A stretch of DNA of 64,000 bases from Nitratireductor soli (GTDB lineage Bacteria; Pseudomonadota; Alphaproteobacteria; Rhizobiales; Rhizobiaceae): assembly GCF_001050155.1 (NCBI RefSeq), contig NZ_LFVY01000018.1, positions 1 to 64,000 on the forward strand, in the 5' to 3' direction. A program made the translations under genes and the position numbers. Of the stretch, positions 1 to 8,181 are shown in pieces (position 1 is the first letter of the stretch; each line of letters starts with the position of its first letter). A model generated the notes under the pieces. The model did no database searches. It was not told the DNA's origin and saw only the letters and a list, made by a program, of their open reading frames with translations.

Positions 1-1
1 G

Positions 2-292
2 CTCGACCTGACAAGCGAGGCGTTCGAGGAGGGACTGTATGCCCTGCGGCCCGAATGGCAGATGCAACTCGTGCAGTTGATGGCAATTCTGGAGAAGGAA
101 CCGTCAATACTGCGAATGGTCTATACCGAGGAAAGCGGCAGCAAAGCGCTGGCGCGTCGACGCATCGGCCTCCTGCAGCGACAGATCGCCGAGGAATGGC
201 GCAGTATCGGCGGCCGCTACCGCCTCGACATCGAGACCAGGATCGAGACGAAGCGGCGGATCGCAAGAAAGACGCGTCCGATCTACAAATAG
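2..292 (+). CDS. C-terminal end of an unrecognised protein (partial)
   Basis: The frame is open from the window edge to a TAG at 290-292, so only the last 96 residues are visible. The visible part is charged and probably helical, with many Arg, Glu and Leu, and ends in a basic tail (RKTRPIYK). I do not recognise a family. An internal ATG at 62 could be called as a start, but the coding-like frame continues upstream without a stop, so a truncated view of a longer gene is more likely. A short gap and a palindromic repeat separate it from the convergent protease gene. Function unknown. Confidence 0.6.
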   Translation, partial: LDLTSEAFEEGLYALRPEWQMQLVQLMAILEKEPSILRMVYTEESGSKALARRRIGLLQRQIAEEWRSIGGRYRLDIETRIETKRRIARKTRPIYK

Positions 293-383
293 GCCGGGAC
301 TGGGAATGTTGAGCAGCAGGCGTGGAAACGAGCGTGCCGCTTGCAGGGCTGTCGACCGGGTCGATGCATAGATTGAAAACGTT

Positions 384-425
384 AGAGCGTCCTTGTGTAG
401 CGTCCAAATGGACGCACGGCGCTCT
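384..425 (-). repeat. Mosaic palindromic repeat, module A (reverse orientation)
   Basis: Both ends carry the AGAGCG/CGCTCT inverted pair with a smaller inverted repeat between them. It matches, in reverse, the A modules at 26696, 44470 and 57711. Its edge runs directly into the TAG stop (424-426) of the protease gene. Confidence 0.75.
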
Positions 426-1122
426 AATCCCTGAGGATGATCCGGTCGCCGCGCAGGTCGAATCCTGACAGCGTGTTGATGAAACTCATGCCGAGCAAGC
501 TTTGGGCAAGTCGCCCCGGCTGGGCGACGTGCACCTGCACATTGTGGCGGATGATCGATCCGACGCGGATTTCACCGGCCCGCACCGCGGCCACCATGGT
601 GATACCATTGGCCGTCGATACGGGGATGCGGAAGTCGAGAGCCTGGACGTCATAGCCGGAACGAAGTGCATCCTCGGCCGACAGCACCACGCTGCTCGCG
701 CCTGTGTCGATCAGCATGCGCAACGACGCACCGTTGATATCGGCAAGCACCTCGAAATGCCCGCCCGAGGACCGGTCCACGAAAACCCGGGCACCGGCGT
801 CGTCGGCAAGGGAGATCGGGCTGCCCGGCACCAGGCCGGCGGTGATGCGGGCGGCAACATCCTGCAACTCGTAGCGATACTGATAGACGGCGACGAGGGC
901 GAGCATGGCAAGCACCCAGAACGCCAGGGATCGGGCCATCTGGCCGAAATGCATGCCCGAGCCAAGCAGGCCAATAACGAGCACCGAAGCCCACACGCCA
1001 AGATACAAGGTGCGGGCGAAGGCCGTGTTCTCGATGCCGAGGACGCTGCCGGAATCATGATTGGCGACGAGCAGGATCAATCCGCCGCCGAGCACCGCCA
1101 TGATGACCCAGAACAGCCGCAT
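424..1122 (-). CDS. Membrane-anchored retropepsin-like aspartic protease (TIGR02281 type)
   Basis: 232 residues. Three or so hydrophobic segments fill the first ~105 residues (one at 1-20, one near 40-58, one near 68-85), followed by a retropepsin-like domain with the single catalytic motif DTGAS and a later hydrophobic-hydrophobic-Gly type strand (LLGMSFINTL). Families of this kind are single-domain aspartyl proteases that work as homodimers; the substrate here is unknown. The domain after the membrane part is predicted to face the periplasm. The gene lies 3 nt downstream of the DUF1289 gene on the same strand, so they are likely co-transcribed. Its TAG stop is shared with the edge of a palindromic repeat. 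Confidence 0.8.
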   Translation of the reverse strand: MRLFWVIMAVLGGGLILLVANHDSGSVLGIENTAFARTLYLGVWASVLVIGLLGSGMHFGQMARSLAFWVLAMLALVAVYQYRYELQDVAARITAGLVPGSPISLADDAGARVFVDRSSGGHFEVLADINGASLRMLIDTGASSVVLSAEDALRSGYDVQALDFRIPVSTANGITMVAAVRAGEIRVGSIIRHNVQVHVAQPGRLAQSLLGMSFINTLSGFDLRGDRIILRD

Positions 1123-1125
1123 CGG

Positions 1126-1356
1126 TCAGCCGCCCGTGCGCATGCGGGCAAGCCGCGCGCGCCTGGTCTCGCGCCGCGGACGCCGCTCGACCGTTTCGAG
1201 ACGTGCCGCCAGCGCCTCCATGACCGCGTGGCGCTCGCCCGGCTGCATGGTGAGCCAGGAGGCGATCTCCTCGCGCGTGCGGCCGCAGCCGAAGCAATAG
1301 CCGGTCTTCATATCGATGGAGCACACGAGGATGCAGGGAGATTCGATTTCAGCCAT
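1126..1356 (-). CDS. DUF1289 small cysteine-rich protein
   Basis: 76 residues with the DUF1289 pattern: ESPCILVCSID, then TGYCFGCGRTREEI and W-x8-R in the first 45 residues. The four Cys suggest a metal or Fe-S site. The rest is an Arg-rich tail. I chose the ATG at 1356 because the domain begins four residues later; an in-frame ATG at 1383 is possible, and the longer frame to 1539 overlaps the divergent CobT-like gene and has no domain. It precedes the retropepsin gene with a 3-nt gap. The role of the family is not established. Confidence 0.75.
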   Translation of the reverse strand: MAEIESPCILVCSIDMKTGYCFGCGRTREEIASWLTMQPGERHAVMEALAARLETVERRPRRETRRARLARMRTGG

Positions 1357-1517
1357 GATCCGTCCAGCCGTTTGGCCTGACATGGGATATCCGCCGGCCA
1401 TACGCAAGGGGATTTGCGTCACGGACGGGTCTCTTCGCCCGTTTCGGCCGAAGCCATTGCGTCGGGCGCGCCTGCCCGTTATGCCGTTGCCCGTCTCCAA
1501 TCGGGAACTTTTCTTCC

Positions 1518-2474
1518 ATGACCGTTTCGGGAATGCCATTCGACGATGTGCGCGGCCTGCTGCAGCAGGTCAGGGGGCCGGACCAGGCTGCGGCGGCGGA
1601 TATGGCAAAGGCGTTTGCCAAAGCGGGCTACGGCGGAGACGAACTTGGGCGCCTCAAAACGCTGGCACTCTGGCTTGCCGCAACGCGCGGCCGCGTGCCG
1701 CCGCTGATCGGCCAGGCGGGCGTGGCGCTCTATGCCGCCACGCACGGATTTTCAGCCGGCGAGGACGATGTGCTGGCGGCGCAGCGCGCGCGCGTCGATG
1801 CGGTCGCGGCGGGTGCGGCGGCGGTTTCCCATTTATGCGTTGCCAATGATCTGTCGCTGAACGTTTTCGACCTGGCGCTCGACATGCCGTCGGGCGACAT
1901 CGCCGTTGAAGCGGCTCTCGACGAACGGGGCTGTGCGGCCACCATCGCCTTCGGCATGGAGGCGACGGCGGAGGGTGGCGATCTGCTCTGCCTCGGTGCT
2001 CTGGGGGTGCAGGCGGACATGGCCGCGGGCGCCGTCCTTGCGGCGCTTTACGGCTCGTGTGACGGCGCTTTTGCCGGCGAGACGATTGCCGGCGCGCTGG
2101 CGTGTCACGCCGGTCATTTGGACGATCCCCTCGAAGTGCTGCGCCGGCTGGGCGGCCGCGACATTGCCGCCCTGACAGGGGCGATCCTGGCGGCGCGGGC
2201 GCAGAACATACCTGTCGTGCTCGACGGCTTGCCGGCGCTGGCGGCGGCGGCGGTCTTGCACGGCCTGGCGCCGGGGGCGCTTTCCCATTGCCTGCTGGCC
2301 GGTGCCGACAGCTTTGCAGCGAAGCAGGCAGCCGCACGGCTGGAGCTCGAGCCGTTGCTGGACTTCGGGCTGACGCAGGGCGAAGGCTGCGCCGCGGCGC
2401 TGGCCGCCGCAATGGTCAAATCGGCTGCCGTCTTGGCTGGCGGCGTGGCGGAAATCGCCCGGCGCCTTGCCTAG
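1518..2474 (+). CDS. CobT-like nicotinate-nucleotide:dimethylbenzimidazole phosphoribosyltransferase homologue, divergent
   Basis: 318 residues, Ala/Gly-rich, clearly related to the CobT (DMB phosphoribosyltransferase) fold of the cobalamin lower-ligand pathway. Visible family blocks are YAATHGF near 72-78, FGMEATAEGGDLLCLG near 145-160, DPLEVLRRLGGRDIAALTGA near 203-222, IPVVLDG near 231-237 and GEG at 288-290, whose Glu matches the usual catalytic base. The highly conserved GEMGIGNTT-type loop is replaced by GALGVQADM at 160-168, so the acidic residue and the NTT of that loop are missing. The protein is also some 20 residues shorter than usual. It may be a paralogue with changed or lost activity. 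No cobS lies beside it; the divergent neighbour is DUF1289. Confidence 0.75.
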   Translation: MTVSGMPFDDVRGLLQQVRGPDQAAAADMAKAFAKAGYGGDELGRLKTLALWLAATRGRVPPLIGQAGVALYAATHGFSAGEDDVLAAQRARVDAVAAGAAAVSHLCVANDLSLNVFDLALDMPSGDIAVEAALDERGCAATIAFGMEATAEGGDLLCLGALGVQADMAAGAVLAALYGSCDGAFAGETIAGALACHAGHLDDPLEVLRRLGGRDIAALTGAILAARAQNIPVVLDGLPALAAAAVLHGLAPGALSHCLLAGADSFAAKQAAARLELEPLLDFGLTQGEGCAAALAAAMVKSAAVLAGGVAEIARRLA

Positions 2475-2483
2475 ACCGATGCT

Positions 2484-4013
2484 TCAGCGCCGCCCGCCCG
2501 AGGCGGTTCTCTTCTCCGGCGGCATGGCGGGCAACTCCTCCATGACGCGCGCGCGCGGAAAGGCCACGACGGTCTCCGTTCCCGAGCGCAGCTTCGACTT
2601 CAATTCGAACACGCCGCCATGCAATTCGGCCAGTCCCTGAACGATCGGCAGACCAAGCCCGGTGCCCTGTTCGGCGCTCTTGATGGCGATCGACCCCTGG
2701 CCGAACGCGGACAGCACGATGGCGAGCTCGTCCTCGGGTATTCCAGGGCCATTGTCCTTGATGGACAGATATTGCCCGCCGCCGGCGGTCCAGCCGACGC
2801 GGATGCGGATCTCGCCGCCGCTCGACGTGAACTTCACCGCATTGGAGAGCAGATTGAGGGTGATCTGGCGGATGGCGCGCTCGTCGGCAAACAGCCGCAG
2901 CAGGGTCGGCTCCATCTGCTGGGTGAGGCGAATGTTCTTGCTGCGCGCCTTGAGTTCCATCAGCCGGCAGCAATCCTCGACGACCGGCGCGAGAAACAGT
3001 GGTTCTTCGTTGAGCTGGTAGCGGCCGGCCTCGATGCGCGAGAGATCGAGAATCTCGTTGATCAGGTTCAGGAGGTGCTGGCCCGAATCGTGGATGTCGC
3101 CGGCATAGTCGCGGTAGGTCGGGTTGTCGAGCGGGCCCAGGACCTGGTTGGCCATCACTTCGGAGAAGCCGAGGATGGCGTTGAGCGGCGTCCTGAGTTC
3201 ATGGCTCATCGAGGCCAGGAAGCGTGACTTGGCAAGGTTGGCTTCCTCGGCGCGGCGGCGCGCCTCGTCGGACATGGATTTCGCCGTCTCCAACTCGCCG
3301 ATCAGGCCGACCTTCTCGCTGTTGAAGGACAGCAGCGTCAAGGCGGCCCGGTTTCGATGATGGGCCACATAGGCAAAGAACGGAAGAGACGCGGCAAGCA
3401 GCACGGCCATTGCGGCATAGGCCGGCACGGGCTGTCCGGAGATGCCGAGCGCGAACAGGCAGACGGGAGCGGCGAAGGCGGCGACCAGGGCGCCGCCAAG
3501 TGCTGCGGTGATCATCGCCGTTGCGGCAATCACCGAAAGGAGCACAGCCGCCTGCAGTGCCGGAAACTGCGTGATGCCGCAATCCCCGCAGCGCAAGGTA
3601 ACGAAGTAGGCCCAGCCGAGACCGCTGACGAAATGCGCCAGAAACAGCCAATGACGGGTGCGGGTCACTTCGATTTCATTGCGGCCGCGATTTGCGATGC
3701 GCCGTGCGACGAGATAGAGCGGCGCATAGCAAAGGGTCGCGGCAAGCGCCCACAAGGCGATCTGCTCGTCCATCCCGATGTAAAAGCCCGCCAGGCAAAG
3801 CGCGATGGCGAGAACCGGCAGGGCGGGCGCGCTTTGCAGAATGGCGCGGGCATGGATCTTCAGCATGTCGCGGTCGAAATCGGGATTGCCGGCGGTTTGC
3901 GACAGCCGGTCGCGCGTGCGGCGCACGGCCCGGCCGACATTGCTGTTGCGATGCGGCTTGGTGCGGTCCACAATGAACTTGTCGGCCGTTTTTGAAGGTT
4001 GCGGCACCATCAC
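2484..4013 (-). CDS. Membrane sensor histidine kinase
   Basis: 509 residues. About 50 soluble N-terminal residues are followed by roughly six hydrophobic segments in pairs (60-82, 86-104, 120-140, 152-185, 187-216), then a helical linker and a HisKA domain with phospho-acceptor His271 in the H-box SHELRTPLN. The ATPase domain has an N-box (LNLLSNAVKF), G1 (DNGPGIP) and G2 (GTGLGLPI). No PAS or HAMP domain is evident. It should autophosphorylate and pass phosphate to a response regulator, but none is encoded nearby, so it is an orphan kinase here. It converges on the CobT-like gene with a gap of 9 nt. The signal is unknown. Confidence 0.9.
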   Translation of the reverse strand: MMVPQPSKTADKFIVDRTKPHRNSNVGRAVRRTRDRLSQTAGNPDFDRDMLKIHARAILQSAPALPVLAIALCLAGFYIGMDEQIALWALAATLCYAPLYLVARRIANRGRNEIEVTRTRHWLFLAHFVSGLGWAYFVTLRCGDCGITQFPALQAAVLLSVIAATAMITAALGGALVAAFAAPVCLFALGISGQPVPAYAAMAVLLAASLPFFAYVAHHRNRAALTLLSFNSEKVGLIGELETAKSMSDEARRRAEEANLAKSRFLASMSHELRTPLNAILGFSEVMANQVLGPLDNPTYRDYAGDIHDSGQHLLNLINEILDLSRIEAGRYQLNEEPLFLAPVVEDCCRLMELKARSKNIRLTQQMEPTLLRLFADERAIRQITLNLLSNAVKFTSSGGEIRIRVGWTAGGGQYLSIKDNGPGIPEDELAIVLSAFGQGSIAIKSAEQGTGLGLPIVQGLAELHGGVFELKSKLRSGTETVVAFPRARVMEELPAMPPEKRTASGGRR

Positions 4014-4078
4014 CTGTTATGAATTCCCGCTATTCGCCTATGACGCTATCAAGGAATGATTAAGAGACCCTTCAGCAG

Positions 4079-4705
4079 ATGAGTCGCCGCCGTTTCAGGA
4101 AACGCGGGCGACGCCGGTTCGGGGGCTTGTGGGACATGCTTCTGGCGCTGTGCGTCCTGGCGGCGGTCGCGCTGGCGATCGAGCGCCTCAACCGGTCGAA
4201 CACGCTCAGCCTGTCGGGCGCCGTTACGGTGCACGATGGCGACACGATCACCCTGTCAGGCGAACGCATCCGGCTGAAGGGGCTCGACGCGCCGGAATAT
4301 ACGCAGACGTGCAGTCGGCAGGGCGTGACCTATGCCTGCGGCCGGCAGGCGCGCGACATGTTGCGCAGGCTGGCCAGCAACGGACCGGTGACTTGTCAGG
4401 GGCATGAGCGGGACCGTTATGACCGGTTGCTTGCTGTCTGCAGCGTGAACGGCACGGATGTCGGCCGGGCGCTGGTCGAGGCCGGTTGGGCCGTCGCCTA
4501 TGGCGATTATGACGATGTCGAGGCAGAGGCGCGCCGCGCGCGCAAGGGCATGTGGGATGGCGCCTTCGACGCGCCGCGCGACTGGCGCGCGCAGCACGGA
4601 GAGACGGCCGGGGCGGAGGAGGCCGATCTGCTCGGGCGGGCGTTAAATCTCGCCAAAAGCCTGTTCCGGCGCCTGTTCGGAAATCTGTCGGGGAACGAGC
4701 AATGA
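4079..4705 (+). CDS. Thermonuclease-family (SNase-like) nuclease, membrane-anchored or secreted
   Basis: 208 residues. A very basic N-terminus (RRRFRKRGRRR) precedes one hydrophobic segment (about 18-34), which fits an N-terminal anchor or uncleaved signal. The SNase domain follows with VHDGDTI near 50-56, RLKGLDAPE near 64-72 (metal-binding Asp and the active-site Arg region), ERDRYDRLLA near 102-112 with the second Arg, and EARRARKGMWDG near 142-153. These are the hallmarks of staphylococcal-nuclease-type phosphodiesterases. A C-terminal extension of ~40 residues is unlike the core family. The GST gene starts 10 nt downstream, suggesting co-transcription through the UDG-like gene. Confidence 0.88.
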   Translation: MSRRRFRKRGRRRFGGLWDMLLALCVLAAVALAIERLNRSNTLSLSGAVTVHDGDTITLSGERIRLKGLDAPEYTQTCSRQGVTYACGRQARDMLRRLASNGPVTCQGHERDRYDRLLAVCSVNGTDVGRALVEAGWAVAYGDYDDVEAEARRARKGMWDGAFDAPRDWRAQHGETAGAEEADLLGRALNLAKSLFRRLFGNLSGNEQ

Positions 4706-4715
4706 GGATCATCCG

Positions 4716-5327
4716 ATGAAACTGTTCGACGGCGGCCGGGCGCCGAACCCGCGCCGCGTGCGCATCTTTCTGGCCGAGAAAGGCATCGAGGTTCCGCTGC
4801 AACCGGTGGACATGGGCGCCATGGGGCATCGATCCGAGGCGCTGACCAAACGCAATCCGTTGCGGCGCCTGCCGGTGCTCGAGCTGGATGACGGAACCGT
4901 CCTGACCGAGACGATCGCCATCTGCCGCTATTTCGAGGCGCTGCATCCGGAGCCGCCGCTGTTCGGCAAGGGCGCGCTCGGCACGGCGCTGGTGGAGATG
5001 TGGCAACGGCGGATGGAAATGCATCTTTTCATGCCAGTGGCGCAGGTGTTTCGCCATCTGCACCCGGCGATGCAGGAGTGGGAAGTGCCGCAGGTGCCGG
5101 CCTGGGGCGAGGCCAACAAGCCGAAAGTCATGGAGTTCCTGCAATTCCTCGATGGAGAACTGGCGGATCGGCCATTCGTTGCCGGCGATGATTATACGGT
5201 CGCCGACATTACGGGTCTCGTCAGCATCGATTTCATGAAACCGGCGAAACTGACGGTCCCCGACGGGCTCGCCCATCTGGCGCGCTGGTATCACGCCGTG
5301 TCCGGCCGCCCGAGCGCCAAGGCTTAG
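4716..5327 (+). CDS. Glutathione S-transferase family protein
   Basis: 203 residues. The N-terminal thioredoxin-like domain (about 1-78) holds KRNPLRRLPVLELDDG with the cis-Pro region and TETIAICRYFE, whose Glu-Thr/Ser-like pair binds the glutathione gamma-glutamyl moiety. An all-helical C-terminal domain follows with the conserved FVAGDDYTVADI N-capping motif near 155-166. No obvious catalytic Cys is seen at the N-terminus; Pro-Asn-Pro lies in the active-site loop (RAPNPRRVRI). The substrate cannot be predicted. It sits between the nuclease and UDG-like genes with gaps of about 10 nt, consistent with one transcript. Confidence 0.9.
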   Translation: MKLFDGGRAPNPRRVRIFLAEKGIEVPLQPVDMGAMGHRSEALTKRNPLRRLPVLELDDGTVLTETIAICRYFEALHPEPPLFGKGALGTALVEMWQRRMEMHLFMPVAQVFRHLHPAMQEWEVPQVPAWGEANKPKVMEFLQFLDGELADRPFVAGDDYTVADITGLVSIDFMKPAKLTVPDGLAHLARWYHAVSGRPSAKA

Positions 5328-5336
5328 GCGCTTCTC

Positions 5337-5960
5337 ATGGAGCCGCCGCTGAACCAGCTCCTGTCGCGCATTCGCGCCTGCCGCATCTGCGTCGAGCAAC
5401 CCGCAGGCAAGCCCTTGCCGCATGAGCCGCGGCCGGTGGTGGTGGCATCGCGCCGGGCGCGAATCCTGATCGCCGGACAGGCGCCCGGAACCCGGGTTCA
5501 TGCTTCGGGTATCCCGTTCGATGACCGTTCCGGCGACCGGTTGCGCGATTGGCTGCAGGTGGATCGGCCGACCTTCTACAACCCCGATTGCTTCGCCATC
5601 GCACCCATGGGCTTCTGCTTTCCTGGCCTCGACGCCAAGGGCGGCGACCTGCCGCCACGCAAGGAATGCGCGCCCGCCTGGCGCAGCGAACTGATGAGGC
5701 TGATGCCGCAGATCGCGCTGGTGCTGGTGATCGGCCAGTACGCGCAGGCCTGGCACCTGGGCGATGCGCGTTCGGCCACACTCACCGAGACGGTGCGCGA
5801 CTGGCGGCGGCTGTTCGACAGCGGGGCAGAGCCGCGCGTCCTGCCCTTGCCGCATCCATCCTGGCGCAACACCGGTTGGCTGAAGAAGAATCCCTGGTTC
5901 GAACGCGACCTGCTGCCGGTTCTGCGGGAGGAAATTCAACGGCATTTGATCGCTGAATGA
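5337..5960 (+). CDS. Uracil-DNA glycosylase family protein
   Basis: 207 residues with the UDG-superfamily layout: two Cys near the start (ACRICVEQ), an active-site strand IAGQAPGTRVHASGIPFDD near 47-65, and a C-terminal LPLPHPSWRN motif near 164-173 matching the H-P-S loop of UDGs. The first motif has GQAPG followed by a polar loop rather than the family 1 GQDPYH. Related proteins remove uracil or act on other lesions, but some members lack glycosylase activity, so the exact reaction is open. Cys pairs could bind Fe-S only partly: I do not see a clear set of four. It ends the nuclease-GST-UDG run. Confidence 0.85.
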   Translation: MEPPLNQLLSRIRACRICVEQPAGKPLPHEPRPVVVASRRARILIAGQAPGTRVHASGIPFDDRSGDRLRDWLQVDRPTFYNPDCFAIAPMGFCFPGLDAKGGDLPPRKECAPAWRSELMRLMPQIALVLVIGQYAQAWHLGDARSATLTETVRDWRRLFDSGAEPRVLPLPHPSWRNTGWLKKNPWFERDLLPVLREEIQRHLIAE

Positions 5961-6059
5961 GGGTTATTCGACCGGAATTTTGCCTTCTGAAGAAAAATAT
6001 TTCTTGTTCTGGCCGCGTGCCGCTGGCATTTTAGGAAATCATTTTCTTCGGAGCTCATC

Positions 6060-6551
6060 ATGGACCGCCTCGACCGCAAGATCCTGCGCCTGTTGCAAGA
6101 AAATTCGACCCTCGCCGTAGCCGATGTGGCGAAAAAGGTCGGGCTTTCGACGACGCCCTGCTGGCGGCGCATTCAGAAACTCGAGGAAGAGGGCGTCATT
6201 CGCCGGCGCGTCGCCGTGCTCGATCCTGAAAGGGTCAACGCCAAGGTGAATGTGTTCGTGTCGATCCGCACGAACATGCACAGCCATGAGTGGCTGAAGC
6301 GCTTTTCCGAGGTGATCCAGCAGTTTCCCGAAGTGGTCGAGTTCTACCGCATGAGCGGTGATGTCGACTATCTGCTGCGTGTGGTGGTGCCGGACATTGC
6401 CGCCTATGACGGCTTCTACAAACGGCTGATCGCCAAGATCGAGATCCGCGACGTGTCATCGACGTTTGCCATGGAGCAGATCAAGTACACGACCGAATTG
6501 CCGCTGGATTACCTGGTGCTCGACAAGGAATCCGGTTCCTCCGCTGCCTGA
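6060..6551 (+). CDS. Lrp/AsnC family transcriptional regulator
   Basis: 163 residues. An N-terminal winged HTH (about 1-60; LDRKILRLLQENSTLAVADVA then GLSTTPCWRRIQKLEEEGVI) is followed by an RAM ligand-binding domain (about 70-150; VVEFYRMSGDVDYLLRVV). Such proteins form dimers to octamers and sense amino acids or small effectors. A good SD (GGAG at 6051) lies ahead of the ATG. The 3' end overlaps the convergent AlkD-like gene by 43 nt. The target is unknown; the 99-nt upstream gap is AT-rich compared with its neighbours and probably holds its promoter and autoregulatory site. Confidence 0.93.
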   Translation: MDRLDRKILRLLQENSTLAVADVAKKVGLSTTPCWRRIQKLEEEGVIRRRVAVLDPERVNAKVNVFVSIRTNMHSHEWLKRFSEVIQQFPEVVEFYRMSGDVDYLLRVVVPDIAAYDGFYKRLIAKIEIRDVSSTFAMEQIKYTTELPLDYLVLDKESGSSAA

Positions 6552-7258
6552 TCCCGCCGTGGGCCGCCGATCCGGGCGAGCGTCCTTTCGGCCGTCAGTT
6601 CGCGCACGGCGTCCTTGCCGATCCAGCGTTGCGTCTTGTCCTGGGAAGCTGCGAGCGCTTCGGCGAGCGCCAGTGCCGGACCGTGGCAGGCCGGGCTGCG
6701 CTTGCCGATGTTGCGCAGAGCCCAGTTGACCGCCTTCTTGACGAAATTGCGCCCGTCGGCCGCGTGGCGCTCGATCAGCGGCAGAAAGCCGAGCAGCGTC
6801 GCGTCGGGTTCCTTCTTCAGGTGAACGGCGGCGCCGGCGATCATGGCGAATGCCGCGCGGCGTACGAATTCGCGCTCATCCTCGGCGAATTCCGGTATCA
6901 ATTCTGCGCCCAGCTCCGCTTTCAAGAACAGGTCCGCCGCCGCGTCGACGATCTCCCACGAATCGAAATCGGCCGCCCAGTGCCGCGCGGTGTCGGCCGT
7001 CAACCGGTTGGGCTCGGTGGTGTAGAGCGCCAGAATCCGGGCTTCCCGGATGCCGGTCTCCCACAGGGCCTGTGCCCTGGCGCCGTCACCGCCGATCTGG
7101 CGGGCGACTTTCCGCAGATCGGGATTGGAGATGCCGAGGGCCGACTCGGTGCGAATGCCGAAGCGCGCCATTTCGGCGGCCGTCATGGCCGAACGAAGGC
7201 CTTGCAGATGCACAACGATCTCCACAGCGGAGGAGGCGTTCGATAGCTCCGGCGCCAT
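6509..7258 (-). CDS. DNA alkylation repair protein (AlkD-like HEAT-repeat protein)
   Basis: 249 residues with the AlkD family signature: GISNPDLRKVARQIG near 42-56, ALWETGIREARILALY near 64-80, FDSWEIVDAAADL near 97-109, and RNFVKKAVNWALRNIG near 173-188. AlkD-type glycosylases remove bulky or cationic alkylpurines using HEAT-like repeats and trap the lesion against the DNA backbone; W, D and R residues in these blocks fit that. The start overlaps the stop of the upstream dehydrogenase as TGATG, so the two are translationally coupled, and the 3' end overlaps the convergent Lrp gene by 43 nt. Function in repair is inferred from family only. Confidence 0.85.
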   Translation of the reverse strand: MAPELSNASSAVEIVVHLQGLRSAMTAAEMARFGIRTESALGISNPDLRKVARQIGGDGARAQALWETGIREARILALYTTEPNRLTADTARHWAADFDSWEIVDAAADLFLKAELGAELIPEFAEDEREFVRRAAFAMIAGAAVHLKKEPDATLLGFLPLIERHAADGRNFVKKAVNWALRNIGKRSPACHGPALALAEALAASQDKTQRWIGKDAVRELTAERTLARIGGPRRDQAAEEPDSLSSTR

Positions 7259-8133
7259 CAGGTCCGGCGCGCCAGGCGCGCGAGCAGCGAGGACGTGTCC
7301 CAGCGGCCGCCGCCCATGGCCTGCACGTCCTTGTAGAACTGGTCGACGAGGGCGGTGACCGGCAGGCTGGCGCCGTTGCGATCGGCCTCCGCCAGGCAGA
7401 TGCCGAGATCCTTGCGCATCCAGTCGACGGCGAAGCCGAAATCGTAGCGGCTCTCATTCATGGTCTTGTGGCGGTTCTCCATTTGCCAGGAGCCTGCCGC
7501 GCCCTTGGAGATCACATCGATGACCTTCTCGATGTCGAGGCCGGCCTTCTTGCCGAAATGAATGCCTTCGGCGAGCCCCTGGACCAGACCGGCAATGCAG
7601 ATCTGGTTGATCATCTTGGTGAGTTGGCCGGCGCCGGCCGGTCCCATCAGGCCGACCATGCGCGCATAGGCTTCGATGACGGGCCTGGCCTTGTCGAACA
7701 CGTCCTGTGTGCCGCCGCACATCACCGTCAGCACACCGTTTTCGGCGCCCGCCTGGCCGCCGGAAACCGGAGCGTCGATGAAGCCGAAGCCGTGCTCCTG
7801 CGCTTCGCCGGCCAATTCGCGTGCCACCTCGGCGGAGGCGGTGGTGTTGTCGATGAAGACGGAGCCGCTTTCCATGCCATGGAACGCGCCCTGTTCACCG
7901 AGCGTCACGGAGCGCAGATCGTCATCATTGCCGACGCAGGCAAAGACGAAATCCTTGCCGCGCGCGGCTTCCATCGGGGTTGCCGCCTTCTGCCCGCCAT
8001 GCTCCGCGACCCATTGCTCGGCCCTGGCTGCGCTGCGGTTGTAGACGGTGACCTTGTGGCCGCCCTTGTTCTGCAAATGGGCTGCCATCGGATATCCCAT
8101 GACGCCCAGCCCGATGAATGCGACTTCTGACAT
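7258..8133 (-). CDS. 3-hydroxyisobutyrate dehydrogenase-family NAD(P)-dependent oxidoreductase
   Basis: 291 residues. The Rossmann motif FIGLGVMGYPMAAHL (5-19) is typical of beta-hydroxyacid dehydrogenases. The substrate-binding motif FIDAPVSGGQAGAENG lies near 116-131, and the catalytic Lys region GAGQLTKMINQ near 165-175. The family includes 3-hydroxyisobutyrate dehydrogenase, tartronate semialdehyde reductase and imine reductases, so the substrate is not set by sequence alone. It lies 48 nt after the ABC permease on the same strand and is coupled to the AlkD-like gene by TGATG. An SD-like GGAGAATT precedes the ATG. Confidence 0.9.
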   Translation of the reverse strand: MSEVAFIGLGVMGYPMAAHLQNKGGHKVTVYNRSAARAEQWVAEHGGQKAATPMEAARGKDFVFACVGNDDDLRSVTLGEQGAFHGMESGSVFIDNTTASAEVARELAGEAQEHGFGFIDAPVSGGQAGAENGVLTVMCGGTQDVFDKARPVIEAYARMVGLMGPAGAGQLTKMINQICIAGLVQGLAEGIHFGKKAGLDIEKVIDVISKGAAGSWQMENRHKTMNESRYDFGFAVDWMRKDLGICLAEADRNGASLPVTALVDQFYKDVQAMGGGRWDTSSLLARLARRT

Positions 8134-8181
8134 TCGGTATAATTCTCCTGATGGTTTCGCGCTATTGGCCGCTGGCCGGAT

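Noticed and set aside
4248-5945. A 565-codon frame antisense to the nuclease, GST and UDG-like genes
   Set aside because: Three recognisable families lie on the other strand, and this frame shows no domain, signal or ribosome-binding site.
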